The notes: generated from the letters alone by a model not told the origin. A stretch of 42,082 nucleotides of DNA from an uncultured bacterium (GCA_903824675.1 CAIJXV010000031.1:1-42082), one strand, 5' to 3'; positions 9,734 through 18,341 are shown, counted from the stretch's first letter. Program-made: numbers and translations.

Positions 9734-10813
9734 TTATCTCTCCGTACAACTGATGCAAGGGTCAATGGACAGGACAATCACCGGCACGTCGGCCAGCTCA
9801 CAACCCGGCAACATCGCCAGCAAGGCGGCGGCATTGGCAAACGTTGGAGTCCGGACCCGCAACCGATCCAGATTCTTGGTCCCATTGGCCTTGAAATAAT
9901 AAAGCACTTCGCCCCGGGGTTGCTCAACCCGGGTCACCGTTTCACCGTCCGGATTCCCCTTCACCGGCACTTGAAGCGGCCCCTCGGGCAACTTGCTGAA
10001 AACTTGCTTGATCAGATCGATGGATTGGTAGAGTTCCCGCATCCGAACCTGGGTCCGCGCATAGCAATCGCCGGCGGTTTCCACGATCGGTTCAAACTGC
10101 AGGTCGCCATACGCGGCATAACCGGTGGTCCGGTGATCATACCGAATTCCGGTGGCCCGGGCGATGGGCCCCACGCCCCCGCGTTCAAACGCCACCTCCC
10201 GACTGATGGCCCCGACCCCCACCAACCGTTGCTGAACGGTATAATCGTTCAAAATCGCGGGAACCAACTTATCCAACTGGTCCTTCAACTGGTCCATTTC
10301 CGACAGGACGTGCCGGACTTGATCGGGTGACAGATCCCGGCGGACCCCACCCACTGAACAGGTCCCGTACATCACGCGGCCACCGGAGGTAAATTCGGCC
10401 AGATCCTGAACCTTTTCGCGCGCCCGCCAGGCCCACATGAATAAATTCTCATACCCAAAGGAATCGGCCAGCAAACCGACCCAGAGAAGATGGCTATGGA
10501 GACGGTTTAATTCGCTCCAGAACACGCGCAAATATTTGGCCCGGGGCGAAACTTCCAATCCCATCAGTTTCTCGATCCCCTGGCAGTAATTCATGGAATG
10601 GATGAAACTGCAAATTCCGCAGATGCGCTCCAACAGGAAGGGATTCTGCTGGAAATCCTTTTGCTCGACGAGTTTCTCCAGACCGCGATGAATATAGCCG
10701 ATGATCGGAATGGCGCTGACGACAATTTCATCCTCCAAAACCAACCGGAGCTGAATCGGCTCCGGCAGGACGGGGTGCTGGGGACCAAACGGAATTAATG
10801 TTTGTTGGGCCAT
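9734..10813 (-). CDS. echE: Ech [NiFe] hydrogenase large (catalytic) subunit EchE
   Basis: A 359-residue homologue of NuoD/HycE. It keeps both metal-binding pairs of a true [NiFe] hydrogenase: RICGICSFIH (Cys65, Cys68, with His72) and DPCISCTER at the very end (Cys353, Cys356). The four cysteines separate it from respiratory complex I NuoD, which lacks them. The protein stops three residues after the last cysteine, so there is no C-terminal extension to be removed by a maturation protease. Its start overlaps the end of echD by 19 bases. It would catalyse H2 evolution or uptake at the NiFe site, which needs Hyp proteins encoded elsewhere. Confidence 0.93.
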   Translation of the reverse strand: MAQQTLIPFGPQHPVLPEPIQLRLVLEDEIVVSAIPIIGYIHRGLEKLVEQKDFQQNPFLLERICGICSFIHSMNYCQGIEKLMGLEVSPRAKYLRVFWSELNRLHSHLLWVGLLADSFGYENLFMWAWRAREKVQDLAEFTSGGRVMYGTCSVGGVRRDLSPDQVRHVLSEMDQLKDQLDKLVPAILNDYTVQQRLVGVGAISREVAFERGGVGPIARATGIRYDHRTTGYAAYGDLQFEPIVETAGDCYARTQVRMRELYQSIDLIKQVFSKLPEGPLQVPVKGNPDGETVTRVEQPRGEVLYYFKANGTKNLDRLRVRTPTFANAAALLAMLPGCELADVPVIVLSIDPCISCTER

Positions 10814-11211
10814 ACAATCTCTTTCCGTTCAGGAGGGGTCGTCGTTACACCCGGCATCGGGGTCTTCCGCATCGGAGCCGTTGGGGCGCCTTCCGAAAGC
10901 ATAAACCGGCCCTCGTAATCGAGTGCTAAACCGGTAAACGACAGTCCGAACAAATCCTTGATCTCATTTTCCACCAGGGCGGCGGCAAAATAAATGGATG
11001 AAATACTGGGGACGGATTGGCCGTCCTCAATCCGCATCCGCAGGTTGCTCAGGGCATAATCCTTGTCAAAGTGATAAAGAATATCAAACGCCCCACCCAC
11101 GTCGACGCAGGACATCGTCACGAACCGGTACCCCATGGGTTTACGCGCCGCCACCTGCTCGAGCAATTGGTCGGATGTCACCGGTACACAATTTTCAATT
11201 TCCATACTCAT
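10795..11211 (-). CDS. echD: Ech hydrogenase subunit EchD (NuoC-like)
   Basis: A 138-residue homologue of the NuoC/30-kDa complex I subunit. The family motif is seen as ENEIKDLFGLSFTG (acidic residues followed by DLFG), and the fold-typical Y/F-rich strand DILYHFDKDY precedes it. It is a structural subunit of the peripheral arm with no cofactor of its own. The start ATG (11211) follows the echC stop TAA directly, with GAGAAGG in the end of echC as ribosome site, so translation is probably coupled. The C-terminus is a proline/basic tail (PERKEIVWPNKH) that overlaps echE. Confidence 0.85.
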   Translation of the reverse strand: MSMEIENCVPVTSDQLLEQVAARKPMGYRFVTMSCVDVGGAFDILYHFDKDYALSNLRMRIEDGQSVPSISSIYFAAALVENEIKDLFGLSFTGLALDYEGRFMLSEGAPTAPMRKTPMPGVTTTPPERKEIVWPNKH

Positions 11212-11721
11212 TTATGCCTTCTCCGAAGAAACCGGCGCCTCCGCCTCGGGCCTGACGGTGGGGACCATGCAAATCCGGGGTTTTTCCGCCAACGGCGTCG
11301 AAAGCCCTTTGGCTTTCGCATCCAATAACCCAATGGCCTTCGCAAATCCATCGATCATCGCCTCAGGCTTGGGGGGACAACCCACCACGAAAACATCCAC
11401 GGGAATCACCTTGTCGATCCCGCCTAAAATATTGTAGCACCCGGCAAAAATGCCGCCACTGGAGGTACAGACGCCCAGCGCCACCACCACGTTCGGCTTC
11501 GGAACCTGATCGTAGATGTTTTTCAAAACCCGGGCGTTGCGGTGGTTCACCGACCCCGTCACCACCAGAATATCGGCATGCTTGGGATTGCCGACATTGA
11601 TCACCCCAAACCGCTCGACATCATACAGGGGCGTCAGACAGGCCAGCAATTCGATATCACACCCATTACAACTATTACAATTGTAATGGCAAATCCAAGG
11701 AGAACGGGCGAGTGCTTTCAT
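11212..11721 (-). CDS. echC: Ech [NiFe] hydrogenase small subunit EchC
   Basis: A 169-residue NuoB/HycG homologue. The proximal [4Fe-4S] cluster ligands are visible: CNGCDIE (Cys18, Cys21), GVCTSSGG (Cys85) and GCPPKPE (Cys115). Two further cysteines (Cys11, Cys15) precede the motif. It passes electrons between EchF and the NiFe site in EchE. The gene starts one base after the echB stop. The final 25 residues are a low-complexity Ala/Pro/Glu tail. A hydrogenase role, not complex I, is supported by the CNGCDIE form of the motif and by the partner EchE. Confidence 0.92.
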   Translation of the reverse strand: MKALARSPWICHYNCNSCNGCDIELLACLTPLYDVERFGVINVGNPKHADILVVTGSVNHRNARVLKNIYDQVPKPNVVVALGVCTSSGGIFAGCYNILGGIDKVIPVDVFVVGCPPKPEAMIDGFAKAIGLLDAKAKGLSTPLAEKPRICMVPTVRPEAEAPVSSEKA

Positions 11722-11722
11722 A

Positions 11723-12577
11723 TTATTTATAAATCCAAATCAGGTTGCTTAAGGCCAGCACCAATGGAATGGACCACATGTACCGCACCATCCAATTCGT
11801 CGTCAAACGGGCGGTGAGATTATCCACCAGAATCATGGTTCCATATCCCGCCAGAGCCAATCCCAGACCGGCCCATAAATTGGTCGTCCAAAAACATGCC
11901 ATGACGCCAAAAATAACAAAGACTTCATAGGCAAACGTCAACTCAATGATCCCCAGAAAGGGCCCTGAATATTCGATGGTAATGCCCTTTACGAGTTCCT
12001 GGTGGGCATGATGGGAAGTCGCCACATCAAAGGGCGATTTGTCCAGCTTGATCATCCCCGCCACCACGAACGCCACAAAGATCAACGGAAGGGTCAGCAA
12101 CATCGGTTTGCCCAACAGGAAAACATCCCGGCCCATGAAACTGCCCTGATTGATATAAATACCAATCACCATGAGGATCATGATGGGCTCATACGCCACC
12201 ATCTGCATGATCTTCCGATGACTGCCGATTCGGCTGTACGGCGACCGCACGCACATCCCGCCCAGGATTAGGCAAATCGTGGAAAAGGCATGCGCAAACA
12301 GAACCAATAACAAATCCTGTCCCAAGACCAGCAGAACCACGGTTACCATCATAAAGGCCAGATGTAGGTAGGCATAAAGGATCTGAACCCGGTTCAGGAC
12401 CAGCGCTTCCTTGCTGAATAATTTCATCAGGTCATAATATGGCTGAAACAGGGGCGGACCAATTCGCCCTTGAAACCGGGCGCTCAGTTTACGTTCAATT
12501 CCCATCAGGAAAAGACCGATAATTGGCGCATAGACCAGCGCCAAAATAATAATCAACCATTGGGGCACATCAACCAT
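11723..12577 (-). CDS. echB: Ech hydrogenase membrane subunit EchB (NuoH-like)
   Basis: A 284-residue hydrophobic protein with about eight membrane segments. It carries the NuoH/HycD signature near residue 25: GIERKLSARFQGRIGPP followed by QPYYDLMKLFSKEAL. This subunit anchors the catalytic arm to the membrane and takes part in ion translocation. The start ATG at 12577 has GAGG upstream and lies 12 bases after the echA stop. A second conserved acidic stretch of the family is seen as KLDKSPFDVATSHHAHQELVKG, the loop that in NuoH contacts the quinone or cluster side. Confidence 0.9.
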   Translation of the reverse strand: MVDVPQWLIIILALVYAPIIGLFLMGIERKLSARFQGRIGPPLFQPYYDLMKLFSKEALVLNRVQILYAYLHLAFMMVTVVLLVLGQDLLLVLFAHAFSTICLILGGMCVRSPYSRIGSHRKIMQMVAYEPIMILMVIGIYINQGSFMGRDVFLLGKPMLLTLPLIFVAFVVAGMIKLDKSPFDVATSHHAHQELVKGITIEYSGPFLGIIELTFAYEVFVIFGVMACFWTTNLWAGLGLALAGYGTMILVDNLTARLTTNWMVRYMWSIPLVLALSNLIWIYK

Positions 12578-12589
12578 GAAACAGCCTCG

Positions 12590-14515
12590 TTATAGAAGGT
12601 GAATTTTGCCAAACATCGCCAGAATGAGCAGAAACGCCACCATGTTCAACCACGGGACGATTTTGGCCTCATTGACCGATGATCGCATATACTGCGAGCT
12701 CGACCAAGCCGGCTCGAATCGATCCCGGAACGTCCGGAAACTATAAGACAACACATCCCCGTCGACCGACCAGTCCTTCATATCGACATTTTCCCCGGCC
12801 AAATACGGCAACCGAACCTGCTCCCGTCGGATTCGCAGGGAGCTGATTATCGCCAGGATCAGAAAGACGCCGGGAATGACGATAAACGGCCAGAAGGCAA
12901 ATTCGGAATCCGCCCGGAATATCGACCATTCCGAAACACCCACCGGAATTCGTTGAAAAATTCCCGTGACCATGGGCCGCAAAATATCCCGATAGAGGAT
13001 AATCGACCCGAAACCCAACACCAGCACGCCCACCGCCAGGATAAACAGGCTGGCGCGCATGAACGGCGAAAGGGGCTCCAGGGTATACCGGGGATGGAAG
13101 GAAACGGTTTGAATGCGGCCCAACCATTTGGCCCAAAACAACACCGAAAACGCACTGCCGACCACGATCAGGAACATGACCACCGGCATATTGATCGACG
13201 CTTCAATCGCCATCCACTTGCTCAACAGCATCCCAAAGGGCGGCAACAGCATTGACACCATGCCCAATAAGGCCACCACGGTGGTAAAGGGCATCTTGTA
13301 CATGATCCCCCCCATGTCCTCGATGTCGCGACTGCCGATCGATTGCTCGATGGTCCCCACACACAGGAACAGCAGCCCCTTGGAGACCGCATGATAAATG
13401 AGAATCATGACGGCCGCCGCATAGGCTAGCGGGGAATCAATCCCGGCGCAGGCCACGATTAAACCCAGATTGGAAATGGTCGAATAAGCCAGCACTTTCT
13501 TGGCATTGCTTTGGACAATGGCCAGAAAAGACGCCGCCGCGAACGTAAAGGCCCCCGTCAAGGCCAGAACAACCATCAGGTCGGTGCCCCGGAACGCCGG
13601 CGCCAGCCGTAAAACCAGATAGGATCCCGCCTTGACCATCGTGGCGGAATGAAGCAAGGCCGAAACCGGTGTCGGCGCCACCATCGCCCCCAACAACCAG
13701 CTCTGGAAGGGAACTTGCGCGGATTTGGTCAATGCAGCCAAACACAAGAACGCCATCGGAATCACCAGTTGGGCCGCCTTTAATCCGGTCAGCGTGTCGG
13801 TTCCATGCGTGATGCACCAGAAGGACCCGACCGTCAGGGCCAATCCGCCGAACGTATTAATAAGCAAGGCCCGCTGCGCATTCGCCCGGGACTCGTCCGT
13901 TCCGTCATATCCAATCAGGAAGAAAGAGCACAACGTCGTGATTTCCCAGAACGAGGCCAGCCACTGGAGGCTGTTGGCCAGGACCAATCCGTTCATGGCA
14001 CCCAAAAATGCCAGCATAATGAAGAAAAACCGGCGTTCACCGGCCGCTGTCGGCGGAGCATGATGAGCATGCTGTTCCATATAGCCGATGGCAAACAAAA
14101 CGATGACCGGCCCAACCAGCGAAATCACCAGAACCAAAACCATCGACAGCGCATCCAGAATGAATACCGGCTCCAAAACTCCTCCGGTTCCCGTCCCGAT
14201 AATATGGCCGGCCAAAGCAACCGCTAATTGGAGCGCCGCCAGGTATAGAATCGGCCGGGACCGAATCCGAATCGCCACGCCTAAAATAGCCAGAATGGTC
14301 GCTAATTCCAGCGCAAAGGACAATCCCGCCTCCCACGGTCCGGGCGAAAACGTGAACCGTCCGCCTTTGAGCGCCAAAAGACCGGCGATAATGGTAAAGA
14401 AGGAACCGAGGATGACAAAAGCATTCCGCATCTTGGCGGGCTTGCTGAGACCGGCCACAACGCCCCAGAGGACGGGGCCAGCCACTAATGCAGTAACGAT
14501 GATTGCTTTATTCAT
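12590..14515 (-). CDS. echA: Ech hydrogenase antiporter-like membrane subunit EchA
   Basis: A 641-residue NuoL/Mrp-antiporter type protein with about 14 to 16 membrane segments. Family landmarks are the Glu of FWEITTLCSFF (TM5 region) and the proton-channel stretch PFQSWLLGAM...PTPVSALLHSATMVKAG with its conserved His and Lys. It is the ion-pumping subunit that stores the energy of ferredoxin-dependent H2 formation as a proton or sodium gradient. It is the first gene of the operon; no clear Shine-Dalgarno precedes ATG 14515. The C-terminal 90 residues form a cytoplasmic extension (ENVDMKDWSVDG...), then a last membrane helix. Confidence 0.9.
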   Translation of the reverse strand: MNKAIIVTALVAGPVLWGVVAGLSKPAKMRNAFVILGSFFTIIAGLLALKGGRFTFSPGPWEAGLSFALELATILAILGVAIRIRSRPILYLAALQLAVALAGHIIGTGTGGVLEPVFILDALSMVLVLVISLVGPVIVLFAIGYMEQHAHHAPPTAAGERRFFFIMLAFLGAMNGLVLANSLQWLASFWEITTLCSFFLIGYDGTDESRANAQRALLINTFGGLALTVGSFWCITHGTDTLTGLKAAQLVIPMAFLCLAALTKSAQVPFQSWLLGAMVAPTPVSALLHSATMVKAGSYLVLRLAPAFRGTDLMVVLALTGAFTFAAASFLAIVQSNAKKVLAYSTISNLGLIVACAGIDSPLAYAAAVMILIYHAVSKGLLFLCVGTIEQSIGSRDIEDMGGIMYKMPFTTVVALLGMVSMLLPPFGMLLSKWMAIEASINMPVVMFLIVVGSAFSVLFWAKWLGRIQTVSFHPRYTLEPLSPFMRASLFILAVGVLVLGFGSIILYRDILRPMVTGIFQRIPVGVSEWSIFRADSEFAFWPFIVIPGVFLILAIISSLRIRREQVRLPYLAGENVDMKDWSVDGDVLSYSFRTFRDRFEPAWSSSQYMRSSVNEAKIVPWLNMVAFLLILAMFGKIHLL

Positions 14516-14616
14516 AAAAAAACCGACACATTACACCACACCCGATCGACCAACGCAATTTTTTTAATTACGCTTAAAACCGTCCAACGCTCTTGCGCTT
14601 GCCACTTTCTTTGTTC

Positions 14617-15372
14617 TCAACGGTGATCCCATGCGTCCATAATGAAATGAACAACGGGTGAAGGATCCTCCAGACTATGGGGGTGATGGCCAATGCCAGG
14701 CTTGGTGATCACCAGCACGACCCCCCCGAGTTGGCGATACCGGATCGCCAGGCGGGCGGTGTTTTCCGGATAGGGAACGATGTCATCCGCATCCCCCACG
14801 ACATGCACGATGGGAACCTGAGCCTTGGCCAGCGGTTCCAATCGCTCAATCGGCCCCTCCTGATAGTCCGTCATTTCGGCCTCTGTTTTCCCATAAGCAG
14901 CCAGGCATTTTTGCCAGTCTGCTTTTTCGCAGGGAGCCTGCCCCATGCCGCCCGGCCAACTTCGCACATCGCAAACCGGCGCGTCCCCGTAGATGCAGAG
15001 CACTTTTTCCGGATTCTGAATGGCCCAGTGATAGACCGGCAATCCGCCGCGGCTGAATCCCTCCAAAGCCACTTTTGCCGAAAGGTGAAGGGTTTCGGTG
15101 CAGAATTGATAAAATAGATCGAACCGTCGGCACGCTTCCCGATTCCCGAATAGATCGTCATTATCAATAAACCCCAAATGAAAGCCGCGCGCCAGAAGCG
15201 CCCGGTCAACATCCGGCCAGGCATCGAAGAAATACGAACGCCAGATCCAGGGCGAACCGGACAGGGGAATGGCCGGCTTGACCAGCATGGACTGAAAGCC
15301 TGAAACCTCAAACGTATGGCGCTCGAATCCATTCCAGCGATCAAGAGTTCCCGGAAAAGGCTGCAGTGACAT
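14617..15372 (-). CDS. Alpha/beta hydrolase, probable serine esterase
   Basis: A 251-residue cytoplasmic protein (no signal peptide) with a complete catalytic triad: nucleophile elbow GFSRGG (Ser107), GDADDIVPY (Asp197 or Asp194) and GIGHHPHS (His229/230). The late Asp in a VVGDADDIVP strand is typical of the prolyl-oligopeptidase/dienelactone-hydrolase type. Related proteins in PVC bacteria are often annotated as sugar-ester hydrolases, but the substrate cannot be read from the sequence. It lies upstream of echA on the same strand with a 101-base gap, so co-transcription is possible but a functional link to hydrogenase is not evident. Confidence 0.75.
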   Translation of the reverse strand: MSLQPFPGTLDRWNGFERHTFEVSGFQSMLVKPAIPLSGSPWIWRSYFFDAWPDVDRALLARGFHLGFIDNDDLFGNREACRRFDLFYQFCTETLHLSAKVALEGFSRGGLPVYHWAIQNPEKVLCIYGDAPVCDVRSWPGGMGQAPCEKADWQKCLAAYGKTEAEMTDYQEGPIERLEPLAKAQVPIVHVVGDADDIVPYPENTARLAIRYRQLGGVVLVITKPGIGHHPHSLEDPSPVVHFIMDAWDHR

Positions 15373-15472
15373 GGAAAAACGTCCTTGTAAGGGTTAATGG
15401 CTTTCGATAGACCCCTACTTTATCACTTTTGTAAATTTTAACAATCCATCTGGCTGACCCAATCCTCGCCTA

Positions 15473-15874
15473 AGCCGAAACGATTCAGTTCAGGGGACGT
15501 ACGGTTCCGAGGTGGCCCGACGCGCGTGTCCCGCCGTAGTGCCGGAACGAAGGCGGATCCCGGCTGCGAGTGGAGGGAGGAGAGAGCCGAGAGCGGAGAA
15601 TATCCAAGATGAGACAAACCTGCCATTTTTCTCGCGGAGGCACGGAGGACAGAGGCCGAAAAGAAGGCCGCGCGGTATCCGGCTACGTTTCGTGGACGCA
15701 CATCGCGGGACCCTCTTCCTTGGCGAACTCCGCGGCGTGAGAAATCTCCGCCTGGTTGCCAAAATGCCAACTCCCCGGAGAGAAGGCCGTGCGAGGGACC
15801 GCCCGGCCCACCCCGAAAATCGCGATCACCTTTTGTATTTATAGCTTCATCATCGCCACTGAATCGTTTCGGCT
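15473..15874. mobile_element. MITE-like element bounded by a 17-bp perfect inverted repeat
   Basis: AGCCGAAACGATTCAGT at 15473-15489 is repeated exactly in inverse at 15858-15874. The 402-base interior has no believable gene. It holds a second, smaller palindromic element (15627-15744) and a GC-rich hairpin near 15492-15530. No clear target duplication is seen outside the ends. It could be a non-autonomous transposon or nested repeats. Confidence 0.5.
15627..15744. repeat. Palindrome-ended dispersed repeat, family R1 copy 1
   Basis: The left end TTTTCTCGCGGAGGCACGGAG is an imperfect inverse of the right end CTCCGCGGCGTGAGAAA. The right part (CCTTGGCGAACTCCGCGGCGTGAGAA) closely matches the right end of the element at 29541-29763 (CCTTGGCGAACTCAGCGGC...CGTGAGAA). 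Elements of this kind (cgcaaaggcgcaaagg-type) are common intergenic repeats in bacteria. Confidence 0.55.
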
Positions 15875-16057
15875 AAGAGCGCATCGCGCGGCTGCTCTCC
15901 CGCAAGCCAGCCCATAGGTCTGGCTTTACTGCCGGATGCACAGTACCGCCAGAGCCTCGCCCAGGGGAGAACTATCCATCTTGTATAGATTGACGTTTGG
16001 AGGGCAAGTCCCGCGTCTGCGGCCCGAACAGGTCAGGGACCGCCGCACCGCGGAGAT
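15875..16057. other. Gene-free stretch with several pairable segments
   Basis: Possible helices are AGAGC 15876-15880 with GCTCT 15894-15898, TCTCCC 15896-15901 with GGGAGA 15965-15970, and GTCCC 16008-16012 with GGGAC 16036-16040. The segment CTGGC 15920-15924 can pair either with GCCAG 15906-15910 or with GCCAG 15948-15952 (the latter extended by ACTG 15928-15931 with CAGT 15941-15944), so two folds exclude each other. No known RNA class was recognised. Confidence 0.25.
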
Positions 16058-16117
16058 TACGCGATAGGTTTGGTGGATTGTAAAGTTAAATGCCGCACAA
16101 GTTTTCCCTGATCTCCG

Positions 16118-16219
16118 ACCGTTTTCAATCGATGTCGGCCCGCCCTCGGTGGCGGGCGTCTGGTGATGGAGGGGATTGGATCAGCGGACGCCGGGCGCAG
16201 AGGCCCGGCCTACAACAAC
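16118..16219. repeat. Dispersed intergenic repeat, family R2 copy 1
   Basis: About 100 bases beginning ACCGTTTTCAATCGATGT and ending CGGCCTACAACAAC. It matches 25204-25306 with roughly 85% identity by eye, sharing CGGACGCCGGGCGCAGAGG. It contains internal palindromes (GCCCGCC...GGCGGGC). Confidence 0.7.
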
Positions 16220-16223
16220 ATGA

Positions 16224-16273
16224 GATCCCTCGACTTCGCCTGCCCTGAGGGTGTCGAAGGGCTCGGGATGACA
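16224..16273. repeat. Dispersed palindromic repeat, family R3 copy 1
   Basis: GATCCCTCGACTTCGCC...GTCGAAGGGCTCGGGATGAC is an imperfect palindrome. It recurs at 22518-22568 and as a shorter inverse form at 22336-22360. Confidence 0.65.
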
Positions 16274-16433
16274 ATGGGCAGGACGAGCTCTTCCAGCCTT
16301 CGTAGTCACGCCTTGGCGAGACGGAGTAGGCCCGAGCGAGCCGGAGCTGAATATAAAAGGGCTCACAGCACGCAGTTATAAAGCGGTATTTCATATTACA
16401 ATTCTGCGTACGCGATAGGTTTTTGGAAACAGC

Positions 16434-16462
16434 TTGACGCCAATTAAAAGTTAGCCTATCTT
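16434..16462 (+). promoter_or_regulatory. Sigma70-type promoter of the Rrf2 gene and sulfate locus
   Basis: TTGACG (16434-16439), a 17-base spacer and TATCTT (16457-16462) place the transcript start near 16469, about 29 bases before the Rrf2 ATG. An imperfect inverted repeat CTTA...TAAG (16460-16477) overlaps the -10 and start region and could be the site of autoregulation by the Rrf2 protein. Confidence 0.6.
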
Positions 16463-16497
16463 ATTTGTCATATTAAGCAGGAAATGGACGACCGGGT

Positions 16498-16899
16498 ATG
16501 AAGCTGACATCCAAAAGTGAGTATGCCTTGCTGGCGTTGGTCTACCTCGCCCGCCAGGCGGGCAAACGCGCCATCCCGGTCCACACCATCGCCGCGGCAC
16601 AAAAAATTCCGGAAAAGTTTCTCGAACAAATTCTGCTGGCCCTGAAACGCGCCCGCTTCCTCCGCAGTGTCAAGGGGCAGGGCGGCGGTTTCCTCCTCGC
16701 CCGGGACCCCGCCTCCATTTCCCTGGCGGACATCATCCGGCTATTCGATGGCGCCCTGGCCCCGACGGAATCGGTCAGCCGCTATTTTTACGAGTCCACC
16801 CCCATTGAGAAAGAAAAACGACTGCTCGCCGTCTTTCGCGATATTCGCGATCTGGTGGCCAAACGCATGGAGCAGACCAGTCTGGCCGACGTGGTGTAA
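16498..16899 (+). CDS. Rrf2-family transcriptional regulator, cysteine-free
   Basis: A 133-residue winged-helix protein with the family N-terminus MKLTSKSEYALLALVYLA, recognition region IPEKFLEQILLALKRARFLRSVKGQGGGFLLA and C-terminal dimer helix. It has no cysteine, so unlike IscR, NsrR or RsrR it cannot bind an Fe-S cluster. This places it nearer to CymR-type regulators, which control sulfur metabolism through protein partners. Its position 61 bases upstream of the porin and the sulfate transporter, in the same direction, supports a role as a sulfur-responsive repressor. The ATG at 16498 has only a distant AGGA upstream. Confidence 0.85.
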   Translation: MKLTSKSEYALLALVYLARQAGKRAIPVHTIAAAQKIPEKFLEQILLALKRARFLRSVKGQGGGFLLARDPASISLADIIRLFDGALAPTESVSRYFYESTPIEKEKRLLAVFRDIRDLVAKRMEQTSLADVV

Positions 16900-16960
16900 T
16901 TTTTTTGCGCGCAAATATGACTACAACAGTAGGATTAATCACCTATAAGGAGTTTGGAAA

Positions 16961-18319
16961 ATGAAGCGGTTCAGTCTCGTTCGTCGCAGTCTTCTCGCAG
17001 GCTCTCTCGCCGTCGCCGGACTGGGTCTTTCCACGGCCTCAGCCGCCGATCCCACCCTCCAGGAACTCGACCAAAAAGTCCGGATCCTCGAACGCAAACT
17101 TGAAATTGAACAGGAAAATGCCGCCGCCCAAACCACGCCTTCGGTCTCGGCCGGTTCGGACGGCTTTGCCCTCGTCTCGGCCGACAAGGCATTCCAACTT
17201 AAACTGCGCGGGTACACCCAGGCGGATGCCCGGTTCTACACCGATGATCCGGAAGATAAAAGCATCGACACCTTCCTGGTGCGGCGGGCGCGCCTGATCG
17301 TCGATGGTCAATTCGGCAAATATTTCGAAATGCGAGTGGCCCCCGATTTCGGCAACGGCAAGACGGAATTACAGGACGGATACCTCGACTTCAAACCCGA
17401 CCCCCTTTTCAATCTCCGCCTGGGTCGCACCAAGGTGCCCTTCGGCCTTGAACGGTTACAATCGTCATCCGAAACATTCCTTAATGAAACCGCCCTCTCC
17501 ACCGCCCTGACCCCCAATTACGACGCCGGCATTCAGCTCTATGGGTCGGCGGGAAAAGGCGTTCTGGATTATGCGGCGGGGATTTACAACGGCGGGGCGG
17601 ATGGTACCAGTGTGGATTCGGATTCCAATGATGCGAAGGATTGGGTCGGCCGTATCTTCCTAACCCCCTTCAAAAACAGTGGCCCCGATGCATTACGCGG
17701 CTTGAGTTTCGGAATCGCCGGCACCGTCGGCGATCACCAGGGATCGGATTCCTCACCCAACCTGCCGTCGTATCGCACGACCGGTCAGCAGAGTTTTTTC
17801 AGCTATAAAACCTCCACCAACAAGAGCAATACCGCGTTTGCCGATGGCGAGCAAACCCGCCTGTCGCCCCAGTTCTATTATACGGTCGGGTCCTTCGGCC
17901 TGTTGGGCGAATACATTCTTTCCGAACAGGAAGTCGCCAACGGGAAGTCGTCCGATTCCCTGGATAATACCGGCTGGCAGTTGACCGCGTCACAGGTGCT
18001 CACCGGCGAATCCCCCTCGCTGAAAGGCGTCAAGCCGCTCCGGCCCTACAACCCCTCCAAGGGCGATTGGGGGGCATTTGAACTCGTGGCCCGCTACAGC
18101 GCACTGAACATCGACGATAATACTTTCGATTCCGGCTTCGCCGACAGCAAAAAATCCGCCTCTGCGGCGGAAGCCGTCGGGGTCGGTGTCAACTGGCACC
18201 TCACCCGCAACGCCAAATTCGCGCTCCAATACGAGCAAACCGCCTTCACGGATGGCGCCTCCGACGGTGATCGTCCGGATGAACAGATCGTCATTGCCCG
18301 CGCCCAAGTCGGATTCTGA
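16961..18319 (+). CDS. OprP/OprO-type outer-membrane porin, probable sulfate port
   Basis: A 452-residue protein with a signal peptide (about 1-28, ending STASA), a short coiled coil ([21 protein letters not shown], in two heptad runs) and a beta-barrel with the start pattern of the phosphate-selective porin O/P family ([14 protein letters not shown] ... [26 protein letters not shown] ... [13 protein letters not shown]). It ends in an aromatic residue (QVGF), as outer-membrane proteins do. AAGGAG at 16947-16952 is a strong ribosome site. It lies 22 bases upstream of sbp. The family name suggests phosphate, but the genes around it point to sulfate; this is inference. Confidence 0.85.
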   Translation: MKRFSLVRRSLLAGSLAVAGLGLSTASAADPTLQELDQKVRILERKLEIEQENAAAQTTPSVSAGSDGFALVSADKAFQLKLRGYTQADARFYTDDPEDKSIDTFLVRRARLIVDGQFGKYFEMRVAPDFGNGKTELQDGYLDFKPDPLFNLRLGRTKVPFGLERLQSSSETFLNETALSTALTPNYDAGIQLYGSAGKGVLDYAAGIYNGGADGTSVDSDSNDAKDWVGRIFLTPFKNSGPDALRGLSFGIAGTVGDHQGSDSSPNLPSYRTTGQQSFFSYKTSTNKSNTAFADGEQTRLSPQFYYTVGSFGLLGEYILSEQEVANGKSSDSLDNTGWQLTASQVLTGESPSLKGVKPLRPYNPSKGDWGAFELVARYSALNIDDNTFDSGFADSKKSASAAEAVGVGVNWHLTRNAKFALQYEQTAFTDGASDGDRPDEQIVIARAQVGF

Positions 18320-18341
18320 TCCCGTAACCCTGAAAGGCCCC

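Larger units (their letters stand above)
16058..16422. repeat. Segment flanked by 14-bp direct repeats
   Basis: TACGCGATAGGTTT occurs at 16058-16071 and again at 16409-16422. The 337 bases between contain one R2 and one R3 dispersed repeat and no gene. The arrangement looks like an insertion with target duplication or a recombination scar just upstream of the Rrf2 promoter. Confidence 0.45.

Noticed and set aside
15492-15510. GGGACGTACGGTTCCGAGG recalls the 3' strand of a group II intron domain V.
   Set aside because: The matching 5' strand with the AGC triad and GAAA loop is not present nearby, and no intron protein lies in the window.
15874-15894. TAAGAGCGCATCGCGCGGCTG resembles a segment of E. 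coli RNase P RNA as I remember it.
   Set aside because: The universally conserved blocks (GAGGAAAGTCC-like start, ACAGAA-like end, GGTAAACCCC-type core) are absent on both sides, so this is not an rnpB gene; the match starts exactly at the end of the 17-bp repeat and is probably chance or a small remnant.
16484-16501. A five-codon upstream frame (ATGGACGACCGGGTATGA) overlapping the Rrf2 start.
   Set aside because: AGGA lies too close to its ATG to act as a ribosome site, so a leader peptide is not supported.
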